DNA of 64,000 nt from assembly GCA_014654535.1 (NCBI GenBank), contig BNBA01000001.1, positions 1-64,000 of the forward strand, in the 5' to 3' direction. Below, in pieces: positions 11,128 through 20,762 of the stretch. A model generated the notes under the pieces. It saw only the letters and a program-made list of their open reading frames with translations. It had not been told where the DNA came from and made no database searches. Origin of the DNA: Xanthomonas boreopolis. Lineage in GTDB: Bacteria; Pseudomonadota; Gammaproteobacteria; Xanthomonadales; Xanthomonadaceae. Position numbers and translations under genes: made by a program. How positions within the stretch are numbered: position 1 is the first letter of the stretch; each line of letters starts with the position of its first letter.

Positions 11128-12690
11128 ATGGGTCTTGCGACATTGGACATCGTGATCGTGCTGGCCTACCTGGCCGGCATCTTCGTGCTGGCGCAGGTGG
11201 TCTCGCGCGAGAAGGCCGGGCACAGCAAGAGCGCGGAGGACTACTTCCTCGCCGGCAAGTCGCTGCCGTGGTGGGCGATCGGCGCATCGCTGATCGCGGC
11301 CAACATCTCGGCCGAGCAGATCATCGGCATGGCCGGCTCCGGCTACGCGATCGGCCTGGCGATCGCCTCCTACGAGTGGATGGCGGCGGCCACGCTGTTG
11401 ATCGTCGGCAAGTTCTTCCTGCCGATCTTCCTGCGCAACCGCATCTACACGATGCCGCAGTTCCTGGAGCAGCGCTACGGCAACCGCATCCGCACGCTGA
11501 TGGCGGTGTTCTGGCTGGGCCTGTACGTGTTCGTCAACCTGACCTCGATCCTGTGGCTGGGTTCGATCGCGGTGACCCAGGTGACCGGCATGGACCAGAT
11601 GCTGGCGCTGGCGCTGATCGGCGTGTTCGCGCTGCTGTACCAGCTGTACGGCGGCCTGAAGGCGGTGGCGCTGACCGACATCGTGCAGGTCTCGCTGCTG
11701 GTGCTCGGCGGCCTGCTGGTGGCGGGCCTGACCCTGGCCAAGATCGGCGATGGTGCCGGCATCGTCGCGGGCTTCCAGCAGCTGTGGCAGCAGCATCCGG
11801 AGCACTTCCACATGATCCTGTCGAAGGACAATCCCTTCTACAAGGACCTGCCGGGCCTGAGCGTGCTGATCGGCGGCCTGTGGATCATGAACATCAGCTA
11901 CTGGGGCTTCAACCAGTACATCATCCAGCGCGCATTGGCCGCCAAGGACATCGGCGAAGCGCAGAAGGGCATGGTGTTCGCCGCGTTCCTGAAGCTGCTG
12001 ATGCCGGTCGTGGTGGTGGTGCCGGGCATCGCCGCGGTGGTGCTGGCGCCGGACCTGGCCAAGCCCGACCAGGCCTACCCGACGATGATGCAGTTGCTGC
12101 CCACGGGCGTGCTGGGATTGGTGTTCGCGGCGCTGGTCGCGGCGATCGTGGCCTCGCTGGCGTCCAAGATCAACTCGGTGGCGACGATTTTCACCCTGGA
12201 CTTCTACGCCAAGTCGCGCCCGCAGGCGGAACAGCAGAAGCTGGTGCGGGTGGGGCGCATCGCCGCGGTGGTGGCGGTCGCGCTCGGCATCCTGACCGCG
12301 CGCCCGCTGCTGGGCAGCTTCGACCAGGGCTTCCAGTACATCCAGGAATTCACCGGCTTCTTCACCCCCGGCATCGTGGTGATCTTCATGCTCGGCCTGT
12401 TCTGGAAGCGCGCCAACGAGGCCGGCGCGCTGAGCGCGGCGATCGGCTCGTTCGCGCTGTCGATCCTGTTCAAGCTGGCCTGGCCGTCGCTGCCGTTCAT
12501 CGACCGGGTGGGGCTGGTGTTCCTGCTGTCGCTGCTGTTGGCCGCGGTGGTGTCGCTGGCGACGCCGGCGGTGCCCGGCCGCGACCATATCCGTACCGAC
12601 GACGTCAGCTACGGCACCCCGGCCAGCTTCAACATGGGCGCGGTGGGCGTGCTGGCGATCCTGGTCGCGCTGTATACGCTGTTCTGGTAG
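11128..12690 (+). CDS. Sodium/solute symporter (SSS family, SGLT-like sugar transporter)
   Basis: The 520-residue protein has about fourteen hydrophobic segments and the SSS-family hallmarks: SAEDYFLAGKSLPWWAIGAS after the first helix, NISAEQIIGMAGSGYAIGL, YGGLKAVALTDIVQ, and FAALVAAIVASLASKINSVATIFTLD in the sodium-site helix. Closest recalled relatives are bacterial sodium/glucose symporters of the SGLT branch. It would import the sugar released by the upstream GH3 enzyme using the sodium gradient. GGGAGAGG lies 7 nt before the ATG. A REP-like hairpin separates it from the glucosidase gene, so the two may be one transcript with unequal levels. Substrate is inferred. Confidence 0.88.
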   Translation: MGLATLDIVIVLAYLAGIFVLAQVVSREKAGHSKSAEDYFLAGKSLPWWAIGASLIAANISAEQIIGMAGSGYAIGLAIASYEWMAAATLLIVGKFFLPIFLRNRIYTMPQFLEQRYGNRIRTLMAVFWLGLYVFVNLTSILWLGSIAVTQVTGMDQMLALALIGVFALLYQLYGGLKAVALTDIVQVSLLVLGGLLVAGLTLAKIGDGAGIVAGFQQLWQQHPEHFHMILSKDNPFYKDLPGLSVLIGGLWIMNISYWGFNQYIIQRALAAKDIGEAQKGMVFAAFLKLLMPVVVVVPGIAAVVLAPDLAKPDQAYPTMMQLLPTGVLGLVFAALVAAIVASLASKINSVATIFTLDFYAKSRPQAEQQKLVRVGRIAAVVAVALGILTARPLLGSFDQGFQYIQEFTGFFTPGIVVIFMLGLFWKRANEAGALSAAIGSFALSILFKLAWPSLPFIDRVGLVFLLSLLLAAVVSLATPAVPGRDHIRTDDVSYGTPASFNMGAVGVLAILVALYTLFW

Positions 12691-12701
12691 GCCGGCTCGT
12701 T

Positions 12702-12822
12702 CCTTCCCCCGCTCGCGGGGGAGGGTGCCCGGAGGGCAGATTGAAGGGCGCCCGAGTCGTTCCCGGCCCTGCACATTCCTCATCCCGCCGCACGCCTGCT
12801 TCTCCCGCAGGCGGGAGAAGGG
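12702..12822. terminator. Two GC-rich hairpins between convergent genes
   Basis: CCTTCCCCCGC-TC-GCGGGGGAGGG (12702-12725 region) and CTTCTCCCG-CAGG-CGGGAGAAG (about 12801-12822) lie between the symporter and the convergent regulator gene. Neither has a clear T tract. Both resemble dispersed hairpins seen again near 57500 (TTCTCCCGCCTGCGGGAGAA) and 54076. They plausibly block read-through from both sides. Confidence 0.5.
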
Positions 12823-12828
12823 CGCGCA

Positions 12829-13407
12829 TCAAGTGCCCGGTTCGCGCAACGACCCGGGGCTCGGGCGCTTGGTGAGCTTGCGCTGCAGCGAGCGGCGATG
12901 CATGCCGAGCAGGCGCGCGGCGGCCGACACGTTGCCCCCGGTCTCGTGCAAGGCCTGCTGGATGTGCTCCCACTGCAGCCGGCTCAGCGGCGTCATCGCT
13001 TCGGGCAGGTGCTCCTCGTCGTCCGGCGACTCGCCCGGGTCATCGTCTTCCTCGCCCAGCGCGCGCATGATCGTGGCGATGTTGGCGGGCTTGGGCAGGT
13101 AGTCGTCGGCACCGAGCTTGATCGCCTCCACGGCGGTGGCGATGCTGGCATAGCCGGTCACCAGCAGGATCCGCATGTCCTGCCGGATCGCGCGCAGCGG
13201 CTGGATCAGCGACAGGCCCGAGTCCTGGCCGAGCTTGAGGTCGACCAGCGCGAAGTCGGGCAGGGCCTGGCGGGCGATATCCAGCGCGGTGGCGGCATCG
13301 CTGGCGACCAGGGTCTCGATGCCGCGCCTGGCCAGGCTGCGTTGCAGCGTGCGCAGGTACAGGCCGTCGTCGTCGACCAGCAGGCCCTTGGCAGTGAACT
13401 CGTTCAT
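12829..13407 (-). CDS. RegA/PrrA/ActR-type response regulator
   Basis: The 192-residue protein pairs an N-terminal receiver domain with a short Fis-type helix-turn-helix. Receiver residues are the acidic Asp12-14, the phosphoacceptor Asp56 in ALVDLKLG, Thr84 and Lys106. After an acidic proline-containing linker, the HTH GNVSAAARLLGMHRRSLQRK (about 159-178) closely matches the RegA/PrrA family, which binds many redox-controlled promoters. No sigma-54 ATPase domain is present. The ATG at 13407 begins MNEFTAKGLLVDDD, matching the family length; the longer frame upstream is not needed. The kinase gene ends 157 bp upstream in the same direction. Confidence 0.92.
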   Translation of the reverse strand: MNEFTAKGLLVDDDGLYLRTLQRSLARRGIETLVASDAATALDIARQALPDFALVDLKLGQDSGLSLIQPLRAIRQDMRILLVTGYASIATAVEAIKLGADDYLPKPANIATIMRALGEEDDDPGESPDDEEHLPEAMTPLSRLQWEHIQQALHETGGNVSAAARLLGMHRRSLQRKLTKRPSPGSLREPGT

Positions 13408-13564
13408 GCGTGTGCCTCTTCGGTTGGGTCCTTCGCAAGAGAACGGCGCATCCCTGCGCCGGGTCGATTTCGTGGATCCTCCGCAGGAGCGGCGCACCGC
13501 CCCGCGTGCGGATTCCTGCAGCGTGAGTCGTTCACAACAGCGCGACACCTCCCTGTGCCGGGTC

Positions 13565-14776
13565 CTATCGGGGCAGGGGCAGGCGGAATCCTACCCGAGC
13601 GCCCTGGCCCTCGGCGGGCAGCATCCACAACTCCCCGTGAAGACGTTCGATCGTGGCGTGGGACAGGGCCAGGCCCACGCCCATGCCGTCCGGCTTGCCG
13701 CTGTTGAACAGCTTGCCGGGCAGCATGGCCTGGTTGGTGTCGAAGCCGGGGCCGTAGTCGCGCACCTCGGCCAGCAACTGGTCCCCGTCGATGCGCAGGC
13801 TCAGGTCCACCTGCGGGCGGCCGCTGCGCTCGCCGGCATCGGCGGCGTTGTTGAGCAGCACCAGCAACAGGTGGCTGACGCCCGGTTCGAGCATCAGCTG
13901 CATCGGCGCGTCGGGGTTGCGGTGCAGCTGGATGGTCGGCCGCACCAGCCGCCATTGTTCGAGCACGTCCTGGACCGCCACGTCGCTGGTCAGGTTGCCG
14001 TTGTCGGCGGGCGCGGCCAGCGCCAGCACGCGCTCGTGGCATTGCACGAGCAGCTCGCGCAGGGTCTCCAGGTCCTCGCGCAGCTCGGGCTGGTCGCATT
14101 GCTCGGCGACGTCGTCGACCAGCAGGGTCATCGTCGCCAGCGGCGTGTTCAGCTCGTGCGCCACCGAGGCGGCGTGGGTGGCCAGGGCGACGATGCCCTC
14201 GTTGCGGGCGAAGCGCTCGCGCAGCGTCGAGATCTCGCGTTCCCGCTCGCGCAGTTCGAACGCCAGCCGGGTCGAGAACACCAGCACGACGATGGTGGAG
14301 ATCAGGAAGTTGGCCGCCATGCCCCACATGTGCAAACTCAGCGGATCGAAGCTGCCCGACGGCAGCGGCATGCCGAACGCGGCGCTGACCACGTAACCGG
14401 CCACGCAGGCCGCGGCCACCGCCATGGTCCAGTTCAGCGGCAGCGCCAGCGCGGCCAGCGCGATCAGGATGACGAACAGCGAGCCGAACGGATTGGCGAT
14501 GCCGCCGCTCCAGCCCACCATCCAGGTCAACACGGTGATGTCCACCAGGATGTGCCCGAACGCGGTGGCCGGGGCGGCGTCGTCCGAGTGCGACACCCGG
14601 ATCTGCGCGTACAGGTTGAACAGCGCGAGCGCGACCACGCCGGACCACAGCGGGGCTTGCGGCAGGTCCAGGCGCATCAGCCCGGTACAGACCAGGATGG
14701 TGGCGGCCTGGCCGGCGGTCGCCAGCCAGCGCAGGCTGCACAGGGTTCGCAGGAACGAAGCGTCGGAAGGATTCAT
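13565..14776 (-). CDS. RegB/PrrB-type redox sensor histidine kinase
   Basis: The 403-residue membrane kinase would sense the quinone pool or redox state and phosphorylate the downstream response regulator. Five or six hydrophobic segments fill the first 170 residues and include GGIANPF (91-97), the quinone-binding signature of RegB. A short coiled stretch leads to the H-box SVAHELNTPLATM with His207. A cysteine 39 residues further on (Cys246 in LVQCHERV) lies close to the position of the redox-active RegB cysteine. ATPase motifs NNAADAG (N-box), DYGPGFD (G1) and GMGVGLALSH (G2) follow. The gene is divergent from ispG. Assignment to RegB is strong; its target genes here are unknown. Confidence 0.92.
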   Translation of the reverse strand: MNPSDASFLRTLCSLRWLATAGQAATILVCTGLMRLDLPQAPLWSGVVALALFNLYAQIRVSHSDDAAPATAFGHILVDITVLTWMVGWSGGIANPFGSLFVILIALAALALPLNWTMAVAAACVAGYVVSAAFGMPLPSGSFDPLSLHMWGMAANFLISTIVVLVFSTRLAFELREREREISTLRERFARNEGIVALATHAASVAHELNTPLATMTLLVDDVAEQCDQPELREDLETLRELLVQCHERVLALAAPADNGNLTSDVAVQDVLEQWRLVRPTIQLHRNPDAPMQLMLEPGVSHLLLVLLNNAADAGERSGRPQVDLSLRIDGDQLLAEVRDYGPGFDTNQAMLPGKLFNSGKPDGMGVGLALSHATIERLHGELWMLPAEGQGARVGFRLPLPR

Positions 14777-15012
14777 GCGGCCTCAATCGTAGGCGCCGGC
14801 CGCCGGGACCGTATGCGACAAACCGTCGCACGGGCGGCCCGGGGATTCAGCTGCCGGCCATGATGGACGCGGCAGCCCGCCCATGGAACCCGCGCAGGCG
14901 GGACCATGCAGGCGCGCATCCTCGCCGCATCGAGGGCAGCGCGCCCCGATCCTGCGCAACGACGGCCTGCCACGAGGCTGGCGCCGGGGTGAGCGGCCCC
15001 GGGGCTCAGGCT

Positions 15013-15018
15013 AGAATG
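15013..15018 (+). promoter_or_regulatory. -10 element immediately upstream of ispG
   Basis: TAGAAT matches the -10 consensus at five of six positions and ends 5 bp before the ispG ATG. No Shine-Dalgarno sequence intervenes. The transcript would then be leaderless or nearly so. A similar TAGAAT is seen before hisS (31814-31819), but there a ribosome-binding site follows. Confidence 0.45.
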
Positions 15019-15023
15019 CACGC

Positions 15024-16289
15024 ATGCACGACGCCGTCAGCCGCCCCACGCCCCCCACCTCCGCCGCCCCCTGGGCCCGCCGCACGACCCAGGCGGTCAG
15101 GATCGGCAATGTCACGGTCGGAGGCGGCCATCCGGTGGTGGTGCAGTCGATGACCAACACCGATACCGCCGACGTCGCCGCCAGCGTCAAGCAGGTGGCC
15201 GAGCTGTGGCGCGCCGGGTCGGAAATGGTGCGGCTGACCGTCAACAACGCCGAATCGGCCGCCGCGATCCCGCGCATCGCCGAGAAGCTGGCGATGATGG
15301 GCATCGACGTGCCGCTGATCGGCGATTTCCACTACAACGGGCACCAGCTGCTGGCCGGCGAGCCGGCCTGTGCCGAGGCCCTGGCCAAGTACCGGATCAA
15401 TCCCGGCAACGTCGGTTTCGGCAAGAAGAAGGACCTGCAGTTCGGCCAGCTGATCGAGTTCGCGATCAAGTACGGCAAGCCGGTGCGCATCGGCGCCAAC
15501 TGGGGATCGCTGGACCAGGCGTTGGCGGCGCAGCTGATGGACGAGAACTCCCGGCGCGAGGAGCCCTGGGACGCCGCCCGGGTGCTGCGCGAGGCGCTGA
15601 TCCGGTCCGCGGTGGATTCGGCCGAGCGCGCCGTGGAGCTGGGCCTGCCGCGCGACCGCATCGTGCTGTCGGCCAAGGTCTCCGGCGTGCAGGAACTGAT
15701 CGCGGTGTACCGCGACATGTCCGCGCGCTGCGATTTCGCGCTGCACCTGGGCCTGACCGAGGCCGGCATCGGCAGCAAGGGCATCGTCGCCTCCAGCGCC
15801 GCGCTGGCGGTACTGCTGCAGGAAGGCATCGGCGACACGATCCGCATTTCGTTGACGCCGGAACCGGGGCAGCCGCGCACCCAGGAGGTGATCGTGGCCC
15901 AGGAGCTGCTGCAGACCACCGGCCAGCGCGCCTTCACGCCGCTGGTCACGGCCTGCCCGGGCTGCGGCCGCACCACCTCCGAGTTCTTCCAGGAGCTGGC
16001 CAAGGTGGTGCAGAACCACGTGCGCGAGAAGATGCCGCAATGGCGCATCACCCATCCGGGCGCGGAGAACATGACCCTGGCGGTGATGGGCTGCGTGGTC
16101 AACGGCCCGGGCGAGTCGCGCCACGCCAACATCGGCATCTCGCTGCCGGGCACCGGCGAGGCGCCGGCCGCGCCGGTGTTCGTCGATGGCGAGAAGAAGG
16201 TGACGCTGCGCGGGGAGAACATCGCGCAGGAGTTCGTCGCGCTGGTCGACGAGTACGTCGAAAACCGGTATGCGCGCCGGGCCGGCTGA
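15024..16289 (+). CDS. ispG: 4-hydroxy-3-methylbut-2-en-1-yl diphosphate synthase (flavodoxin)
   Basis: IspG (GcpE) converts MEcPP to HMBPP in the non-mevalonate isoprenoid pathway and carries a [4Fe-4S] cluster. The cluster ligands are visible as CPGCGR (Cys311 and Cys314), then GCVVNGPGE (Cys357 and Glu364). The N-terminal TIM barrel has [14 protein letters not shown] and MVRLTVNN. At 421 residues it is longer than the 372-residue E. coli enzyme, with a proline-rich N-terminus and internal insertions, as is usual in xanthomonads. The ATG at 15024 directly follows a -10-like box. A PAP2 phosphatase gene overlaps its 3' end by 20 bp and is probably co-transcribed. Confidence 0.96.
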   Translation: MHDAVSRPTPPTSAAPWARRTTQAVRIGNVTVGGGHPVVVQSMTNTDTADVAASVKQVAELWRAGSEMVRLTVNNAESAAAIPRIAEKLAMMGIDVPLIGDFHYNGHQLLAGEPACAEALAKYRINPGNVGFGKKKDLQFGQLIEFAIKYGKPVRIGANWGSLDQALAAQLMDENSRREEPWDAARVLREALIRSAVDSAERAVELGLPRDRIVLSAKVSGVQELIAVYRDMSARCDFALHLGLTEAGIGSKGIVASSAALAVLLQEGIGDTIRISLTPEPGQPRTQEVIVAQELLQTTGQRAFTPLVTACPGCGRTTSEFFQELAKVVQNHVREKMPQWRITHPGAENMTLAVMGCVVNGPGESRHANIGISLPGTGEAPAAPVFVDGEKKVTLRGENIAQEFVALVDEYVENRYARRAG

Positions 16290-16959
16290 GTCGCCGGCCG
16301 GTTTCCGCCATTGGCTGCGCGACAACGCGTGGCGGCTCGTGTTGCTGTTCGCCGGGGTGCTGCTGCCGTTGGGCGTGTTCGTCGGCCTGGCCGACGAGGT
16401 GCACGAGCTGGAGGACTTCTTCTTCGACGAACCGCTGCTGTGGCGCATGCGCGGCATCGCTTCGCTCGGGCTCGACGCGTTCTTCGTCGTGGTCTCCAAG
16501 CTGGGCTACCAGTACGGCGTGATCCCGGTCGATACCGCGATCGTGCTGGCGCTGCTCGCGTTGCGGCGCTGGCGCGAGGCGGCGTTCGCCGGTTTCGGCT
16601 TCGTCGGTTCGGCGCTGCTGAACGTCGGCGCCAAGCATTTCTTCCAGCGCGAGCGGCCCAGCCTGTGGGAGTCGATCGCGCCGGAGAGCACCTTCAGTTT
16701 CCCGAGCGGCCACGCGATGGGCTCGATGACGCTGGCGGCGGTGGTGGTCGCGCTGGCCTGGCGTACCCGCTGGCGCTGGCCGGTGGCGGTCGTGGCCGGT
16801 CTTTTCGCCTTGCTGGTGAGCCTCTCGCGCATCTACCTGGGCGTGCACTATCCGTCCGACATCCTCGGCGGCTGGTGCGCGGCGCTGGCGTGGGTGATCG
16901 GCCTGTACCTGATCTGCTTCCGCCGGCACTACCGGCCGTGGCGGCATCGCTCCGCCTGA
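16270..16959 (+). CDS. PAP2-family membrane phosphatase
   Basis: The 229-residue protein is an integral membrane type 2 phosphatidic acid phosphatase-like enzyme with about six hydrophobic helices. The tripartite active site is intact: KHFFQRERP (motif 1), FPSGHAMG (motif 2, catalytic His) and [16 protein letters not shown] (motif 3 with the nucleophilic His). Candidate substrates are undecaprenyl diphosphate, phosphatidylglycerol phosphate or phosphatidate. Position behind ispG, which feeds polyprenyl synthesis, makes undecaprenyl-diphosphate recycling attractive but unproven. It starts inside the last 20 bp of ispG, and its 3' end overlaps the convergent racemase gene by 31 bp. Confidence 0.88.
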   Translation: MRAGPAESPAGFRHWLRDNAWRLVLLFAGVLLPLGVFVGLADEVHELEDFFFDEPLLWRMRGIASLGLDAFFVVVSKLGYQYGVIPVDTAIVLALLALRRWREAAFAGFGFVGSALLNVGAKHFFQRERPSLWESIAPESTFSFPSGHAMGSMTLAAVVVALAWRTRWRWPVAVVAGLFALLVSLSRIYLGVHYPSDILGGWCAALAWVIGLYLICFRRHYRPWRHRSA

Positions 16960-17690
16960 GCCGCGGCCGGTTCCAGGCTGTGCAGGGCGGCCGCCTCGGC
17001 GTGCAGCACGGCGGTGTCCAGCAACGGCACCGTGGCGTCCGTCGCGTCCACCAATAGCGCGATCTCGGTGCAGCCGAGCACGATGGCCTCGGCGCCGTCC
17101 GCGACCAGCGCGGCCATGACCTCGCGGTAGCGCTGCCGCGAAGCGTCGCGCAACACGCCCTGGCACAGCTCGTCGTAGATGATCCGGTGCACGTCGGCGC
17201 GCGCGGCCTCGTCCGGTATCACGGCCGCGAAGCCGCGTTGCGCCAGGCGCTGCTTGTAGAACGCCTGCTCCATCGTGAAGCGGGTCCCGAGCAGGCCGAC
17301 CCGGCGCGCGCCGAGCGCGGCGAGCGCATCGGCGGTCGGATCGGCGATGTGCAGCAGCGGCAGCGGCGTGGCGGCCTCGATCGCCGCGGCCACGCGATGC
17401 ATGGTGTTGGTGCACAACACCAGGAAATCGGCGCCGCCGGCCTGCAGGGCGCGCGCGGTGCCGGCCAGCGCCGCGCCGGCGGCGTCCCAGTCGCCGGCGC
17501 GCTGCAGCACCTCGATGTCGTGGAAATCCACGCTGGCGAGCAGCAGCCGGGCCGAATGCAGGCCGCCGCATTCCCGGCGCACCGTCTCGTTGATGTGGCG
17601 GTAGTACGGCAGCGTGGATTCCCAGCTCATGCCGCCGATCAGGCCGATGGTGCGGGCGGGCCGCCTGGGCGATGCAGTGGAAGCGTCCAT
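16929..17690 (-). CDS. Aspartate/glutamate racemase family protein (YgeA-like)
   Basis: The 253-residue protein has the two-cysteine active site of PLP-independent amino acid racemases: Cys93 in VLCTNTMH and Cys207 in VLGCTEI. The N-terminal IGLIGGMSWEST is characteristic of the aspartate racemase/YgeA branch, and SVDFHDIE and HIADPTADAL also match it. It would racemise aspartate or, as shown for YgeA, broader substrates such as homoserine. The C-terminal coding region overlaps the convergent PAP2 gene. It is separated from the exporter gene upstream by about 50 bp and may be co-transcribed with it, murB and pyrD. Confidence 0.88.
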   Translation of the reverse strand: MDASTASPRRPARTIGLIGGMSWESTLPYYRHINETVRRECGGLHSARLLLASVDFHDIEVLQRAGDWDAAGAALAGTARALQAGGADFLVLCTNTMHRVAAAIEAATPLPLLHIADPTADALAALGARRVGLLGTRFTMEQAFYKQRLAQRGFAAVIPDEAARADVHRIIYDELCQGVLRDASRQRYREVMAALVADGAEAIVLGCTEIALLVDATDATVPLLDTAVLHAEAAALHSLEPAAAQAERCRHGR

Positions 17691-17739
17691 CCGCGCAATC
17701 TAGCGCATCGGCGGCGCGGCGTTCGCCCCGCTGTGCCGT

Positions 17740-18648
17740 TCATTCCCCCGGCTTGGCGCCTTCCGCCGGCGCGTGGGTGGCCGCGCGCCGCGCCAGCACC
17801 GTCTCGCGGTGGGCGATATAGGCGTTGGCGGCGATGATGATGGCCGCGCCGAGCACGGTATAGCGGTCCACTTGCTCGCCGAACAGCCACCAGCCGAGCA
17901 ATGCGACCAGCGGCAACTGCATGAACCCGATCGGCTGCAGCGCGGAGACCTCGCCCAGCCGCAGCGCGCGCGTCCAGAACAATTGGCCGGAGGTACCCAG
18001 CGCGCCGGTCAGCGCCAGCCACAGCCAGTCGATGCCTTGCGGCCAGGTCCACTGGAACAGCGCAGGCAGCAGCGAGAGCGGGACCCAGAACGCATAGGTG
18101 TAGAAGACCACGGTGTCGGGCGGGTCCAGGTGCGAGAGCTGCTTGATCTGGATGGCGACCACCGCGCCGATCATGGCGGCCGCCAGCGCGACCAGCAGGC
18201 CCGGGCTGAAGGCTTCCGACCAGGGCCGCAGCAGCACCAGCACGCCGACGAAGCCGGCCGCCACTGCGAGCCAGCGCCGCATCCGCACCACTTCGTGCAG
18301 CCACACCACCGCCAGCACCGTGGCGAACAAGGGCGTGGAGTAGGAGAGCGTGATCGCCTGCGCCAGCGGCAGGTGGCCGATCGCCCAGAAGCCGCACAGC
18401 ATCGACACCAGCCCGATCAGCGTGCGGACCAGGTAGCGCGACAGGTGCCGGGTGCGCGGCAGCGGCCGCCCGGGGGCGAGGACCAGCGGCAGCAGCGCCA
18501 GCAGGCCGAAGGCGTTGCGGAAGAACGCGATCTCGGTGGTGGGGATGCCGGCGGAGGCGTAGCGGATGGTGATCGCCATCAGGCCGAACGACAGCGTGCT
18601 GAGCAGCATCAACGCCGCCGCGCGCAGCGGCACCGAGGCGGGACTCAC
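17740..18648 (-). CDS. EamA/DMT family transporter
   Basis: The 302-residue protein contains ten hydrophobic segments in two EamA repeats (about residues 10-140 and 150-285), the fold of the drug/metabolite transporter superfamily. [31 protein letters not shown] and [14 protein letters not shown] are typical segments. It starts with GTG at 18648, overlapping the murB stop as GTGA, so translation is coupled. Substrate is unknown; relatives export amino acids, purines or other metabolites. The link to murB looks like an operon of convenience. Confidence 0.85.
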   Translation of the reverse strand: MSPASVPLRAAALMLLSTLSFGLMAITIRYASAGIPTTEIAFFRNAFGLLALLPLVLAPGRPLPRTRHLSRYLVRTLIGLVSMLCGFWAIGHLPLAQAITLSYSTPLFATVLAVVWLHEVVRMRRWLAVAAGFVGVLVLLRPWSEAFSPGLLVALAAAMIGAVVAIQIKQLSHLDPPDTVVFYTYAFWVPLSLLPALFQWTWPQGIDWLWLALTGALGTSGQLFWTRALRLGEVSALQPIGFMQLPLVALLGWWLFGEQVDRYTVLGAAIIIAANAYIAHRETVLARRAATHAPAEGAKPGE

Positions 18649-19700
18649 CAGCGCGCCCCGACCAGGCGCGGTTCGGGCTCCAGGACCACGCCGAAGCGCT
18701 CGCGGACCGAGCCGGCGACCCGCCGCGCCAGTGCCAGCAGCTCAGCGCCGGTGGCGTCGCCGTGGTTGACCAGCACCAGGGCGTGGTCGGGCGACACGCC
18801 GGCATCGCCGTCGCGGTGGCCCTTCCAGCCGCATTGTTCGATCAGCCACGCGGCCGAGAGCTTGGCGGCGCCGGGCCGGTCGGCCGGGAACACCGGCAGC
18901 GCCGGATGTTCGTGGAGCAGGGCGTCGACCTGTTCGCGCGGCAACTGCGGGTTCTTGAAGAAACTGCCGGCATTGCCGAGCCGGTCCGGGTCCGGCAGCT
19001 TGCGCCGGCGGATGTTGATCACCGCCTGGGCGACGTCGCGCGCCTCGGGCAGCGCGACCTGCATGGCGGCGAGCTCCTCGCGGATGCCGGCGTAGTCGAG
19101 CTTCAGTTCGTGCAGGAACGGCAGGTCCAGCTCGAGCGCGCCGATCAGCCAGCGGTCCGGCTCGCGCTTGAACACGCTGTCGCGATAGCCGAACGCGCAG
19201 GCCTGCGCGTCGAGCCGGACGAAGCGGCCCTCGGTGCGGTCGAAGGCTTCCACCGCGTGCACGAAATCGCCGACCTGGGCGCCATAGGCGCCGATGTTCT
19301 GGATCGGCGCGGCGCCGGCCGTGCCCGGGATCAGGGCGAGGTTCTCCAGCCCGGACAGGCCTTGCTGCAGCGACCACATCACCAGTTCGTGCCACGGCAT
19401 GCCGGCGCCGGCGCGCAGGATGGCGTGGTCGGCATGGTGGGCGATCACCTCGATGGTGCGGTTGGTGAAGGTCAGCACGGTGCCTTCAGGATCGCCCGCC
19501 AGCAGCACGTTGCTGCCGGCGCCGAGCACCAGTGGCGCGGCGCCGGCGACGTCCGGCAGCGCGAGCGCCTCGGGCAGCGCGAGCGGGTCGGCGACCTCGA
19601 GCAGCCGCGCCGCGGTGGCGGCGACGTGGAAGGTGTTGAGCGAACGCAGCGGCGCGTGTTCGACCAGCGTCCAGGCCGGCGCAGGGGGAGCGGATGTCAT
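18645..19700 (-). CDS. murB: UDP-N-acetylenolpyruvoylglucosamine reductase
   Basis: MurB reduces the enolpyruvyl group with NADPH to give UDP-MurNAc for peptidoglycan. The 351-residue type I enzyme shows the FAD-binding [12 protein letters not shown], the [12 protein letters not shown] loop, FGYRDSVFK, and [10 protein letters not shown] with the catalytic serine. The C-terminus retains [26 protein letters not shown] at 19700 overlaps the pyrD stop as ATGA and gives the expected start ([10 protein letters not shown], then LRSLNTFHV); an upstream extension is not needed. Operon order is pyrD-murB-EamA. Confidence 0.96.
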   Translation of the reverse strand: MTSAPPAPAWTLVEHAPLRSLNTFHVAATAARLLEVADPLALPEALALPDVAGAAPLVLGAGSNVLLAGDPEGTVLTFTNRTIEVIAHHADHAILRAGAGMPWHELVMWSLQQGLSGLENLALIPGTAGAAPIQNIGAYGAQVGDFVHAVEAFDRTEGRFVRLDAQACAFGYRDSVFKREPDRWLIGALELDLPFLHELKLDYAGIREELAAMQVALPEARDVAQAVINIRRRKLPDPDRLGNAGSFFKNPQLPREQVDALLHEHPALPVFPADRPGAAKLSAAWLIEQCGWKGHRDGDAGVSPDHALVLVNHGDATGAELLALARRVAGSVRERFGVVLEPEPRLVGARW

Positions 19701-20752
19701 AGGGCGGAGACCGCTCCCCGGCTCGGCGCCTCGCGCCGGCGGCGGATCGCCTCGACGCATTCGCCGACCAGCGCCGGCCCGCGGAAGACGAAGCCGCTGT
19801 ACACCTGCACCAGGCTGGCGCCGGCGGCCATCTTGGCGGCCGCATCGGCGCCGGAGGCGATGCCGCCCACGCCGATGAGCGGGATCGACTCGGGCAGGCG
19901 CGCGCGCAGCCGGCGCAGCACCAGCGTGGACTGGTCCAGCAGCGGCGCGCCGGACAGGCCCCCGGCCTCGCCCGCGAGCGGATGGTGCTCGACCAGCGTG
20001 CGCGCCACGGTGGTGTTGGTGGCGATCACGCCGTCCACCGCCAGGTCGGAGAGCACGCGCGCGGCCGCGTCGATGTCGCGGTCGCTCAGGTCCGGCGCGA
20101 CCTTGACCAGCATCGGCACGCGCCGGCCGTGCCGGGCCGAGAGCGCTTCCTGCGCCTCGCGCAGGTCGCCGATCAACTGCCGCAGCGCCTGCTCTTCCTG
20201 CAACTCGCGCAGGCCGGCGGTGTTGGGCGAAGAGATGTTGACGGTGACGTAGTCGGCCAGCGGATAGACCTTGTGCAGGCAGTGCAGGTAGTCGCGCGAG
20301 GCCTCTTCGTTCGGCGTGTCCTTGTTCTTGCCGATGTTGATGCCGAGCAGGCCGCCGCGCCGGCGCGCGCGCTCGACGTTGCGCACCAGCGCGTCCACGC
20401 CCAGGTTGTTGAAGCCCATCCGGTTGATGATCGCCTGGTGCTCGGGCAGCCGGAACATGCGCGGCCTGGGGTTGCCGGCCTGGGCGCGCGGCGTGACCGT
20501 GCCGATCTCGACGAAGCCGAAGCCCAGCGCCATCAGCGCGTCGACATGTTCGCCGTTCTTGTCCAGGCCGGCGGCCAGGCCGACCGGGTTGGGGAAGGTC
20601 AGTCCGAATGCGGGCGTGGGCAGCGGTTCGGGGCGGTGCGCCAGCAAGGGCGTGGTGCCGCTCCTGTAGGCCAGTTCCAGGCCCCGCAGGCCGAGGCCGT
20701 GGGCGCGTTCGGCATCGAAGGCGAACAGGAAGGGACGGGCGAGGGAATACAT
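19697..20752 (-). CDS. pyrD: Dihydroorotate dehydrogenase (quinone), class 2
   Basis: PyrD oxidises dihydroorotate to orotate in pyrimidine synthesis and passes electrons to membrane quinones. The 351-residue protein begins with the short amphipathic helix of class 2 enzymes ([10 protein letters not shown]), then [34 protein letters not shown] and [21 protein letters not shown] carries the catalytic serine of class 2. The tail includes [11 protein letters not shown] and the FMN phosphate-binding [10 protein letters not shown]. Ten base pairs separate it from the upstream methyltransferase gene, and it overlaps murB downstream. Confidence 0.97.
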   Translation of the reverse strand: MYSLARPFLFAFDAERAHGLGLRGLELAYRSGTTPLLAHRPEPLPTPAFGLTFPNPVGLAAGLDKNGEHVDALMALGFGFVEIGTVTPRAQAGNPRPRMFRLPEHQAIINRMGFNNLGVDALVRNVERARRRGGLLGINIGKNKDTPNEEASRDYLHCLHKVYPLADYVTVNISSPNTAGLRELQEEQALRQLIGDLREAQEALSARHGRRVPMLVKVAPDLSDRDIDAAARVLSDLAVDGVIATNTTVARTLVEHHPLAGEAGGLSGAPLLDQSTLVLRRLRARLPESIPLIGVGGIASGADAAAKMAAGASLVQVYSGFVFRGPALVGECVEAIRRRREAPSRGAVSAL

Positions 20753-20762
20753 GGGCGTCAGT

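Noticed and set aside
13408-13548. An N-terminal extension of the RegA-like regulator
   Set aside because: The added residues are Arg/Cys-rich and unlike any receiver domain. MNEFTAKGLLVDDD at 13407 is the normal start.
16929-16959. A frameshift or misassembly at the PAP2/racemase 3' overlap
   Set aside because: Both proteins are complete with full motifs. A 31-bp convergent overlap is acceptable in compact genomes.
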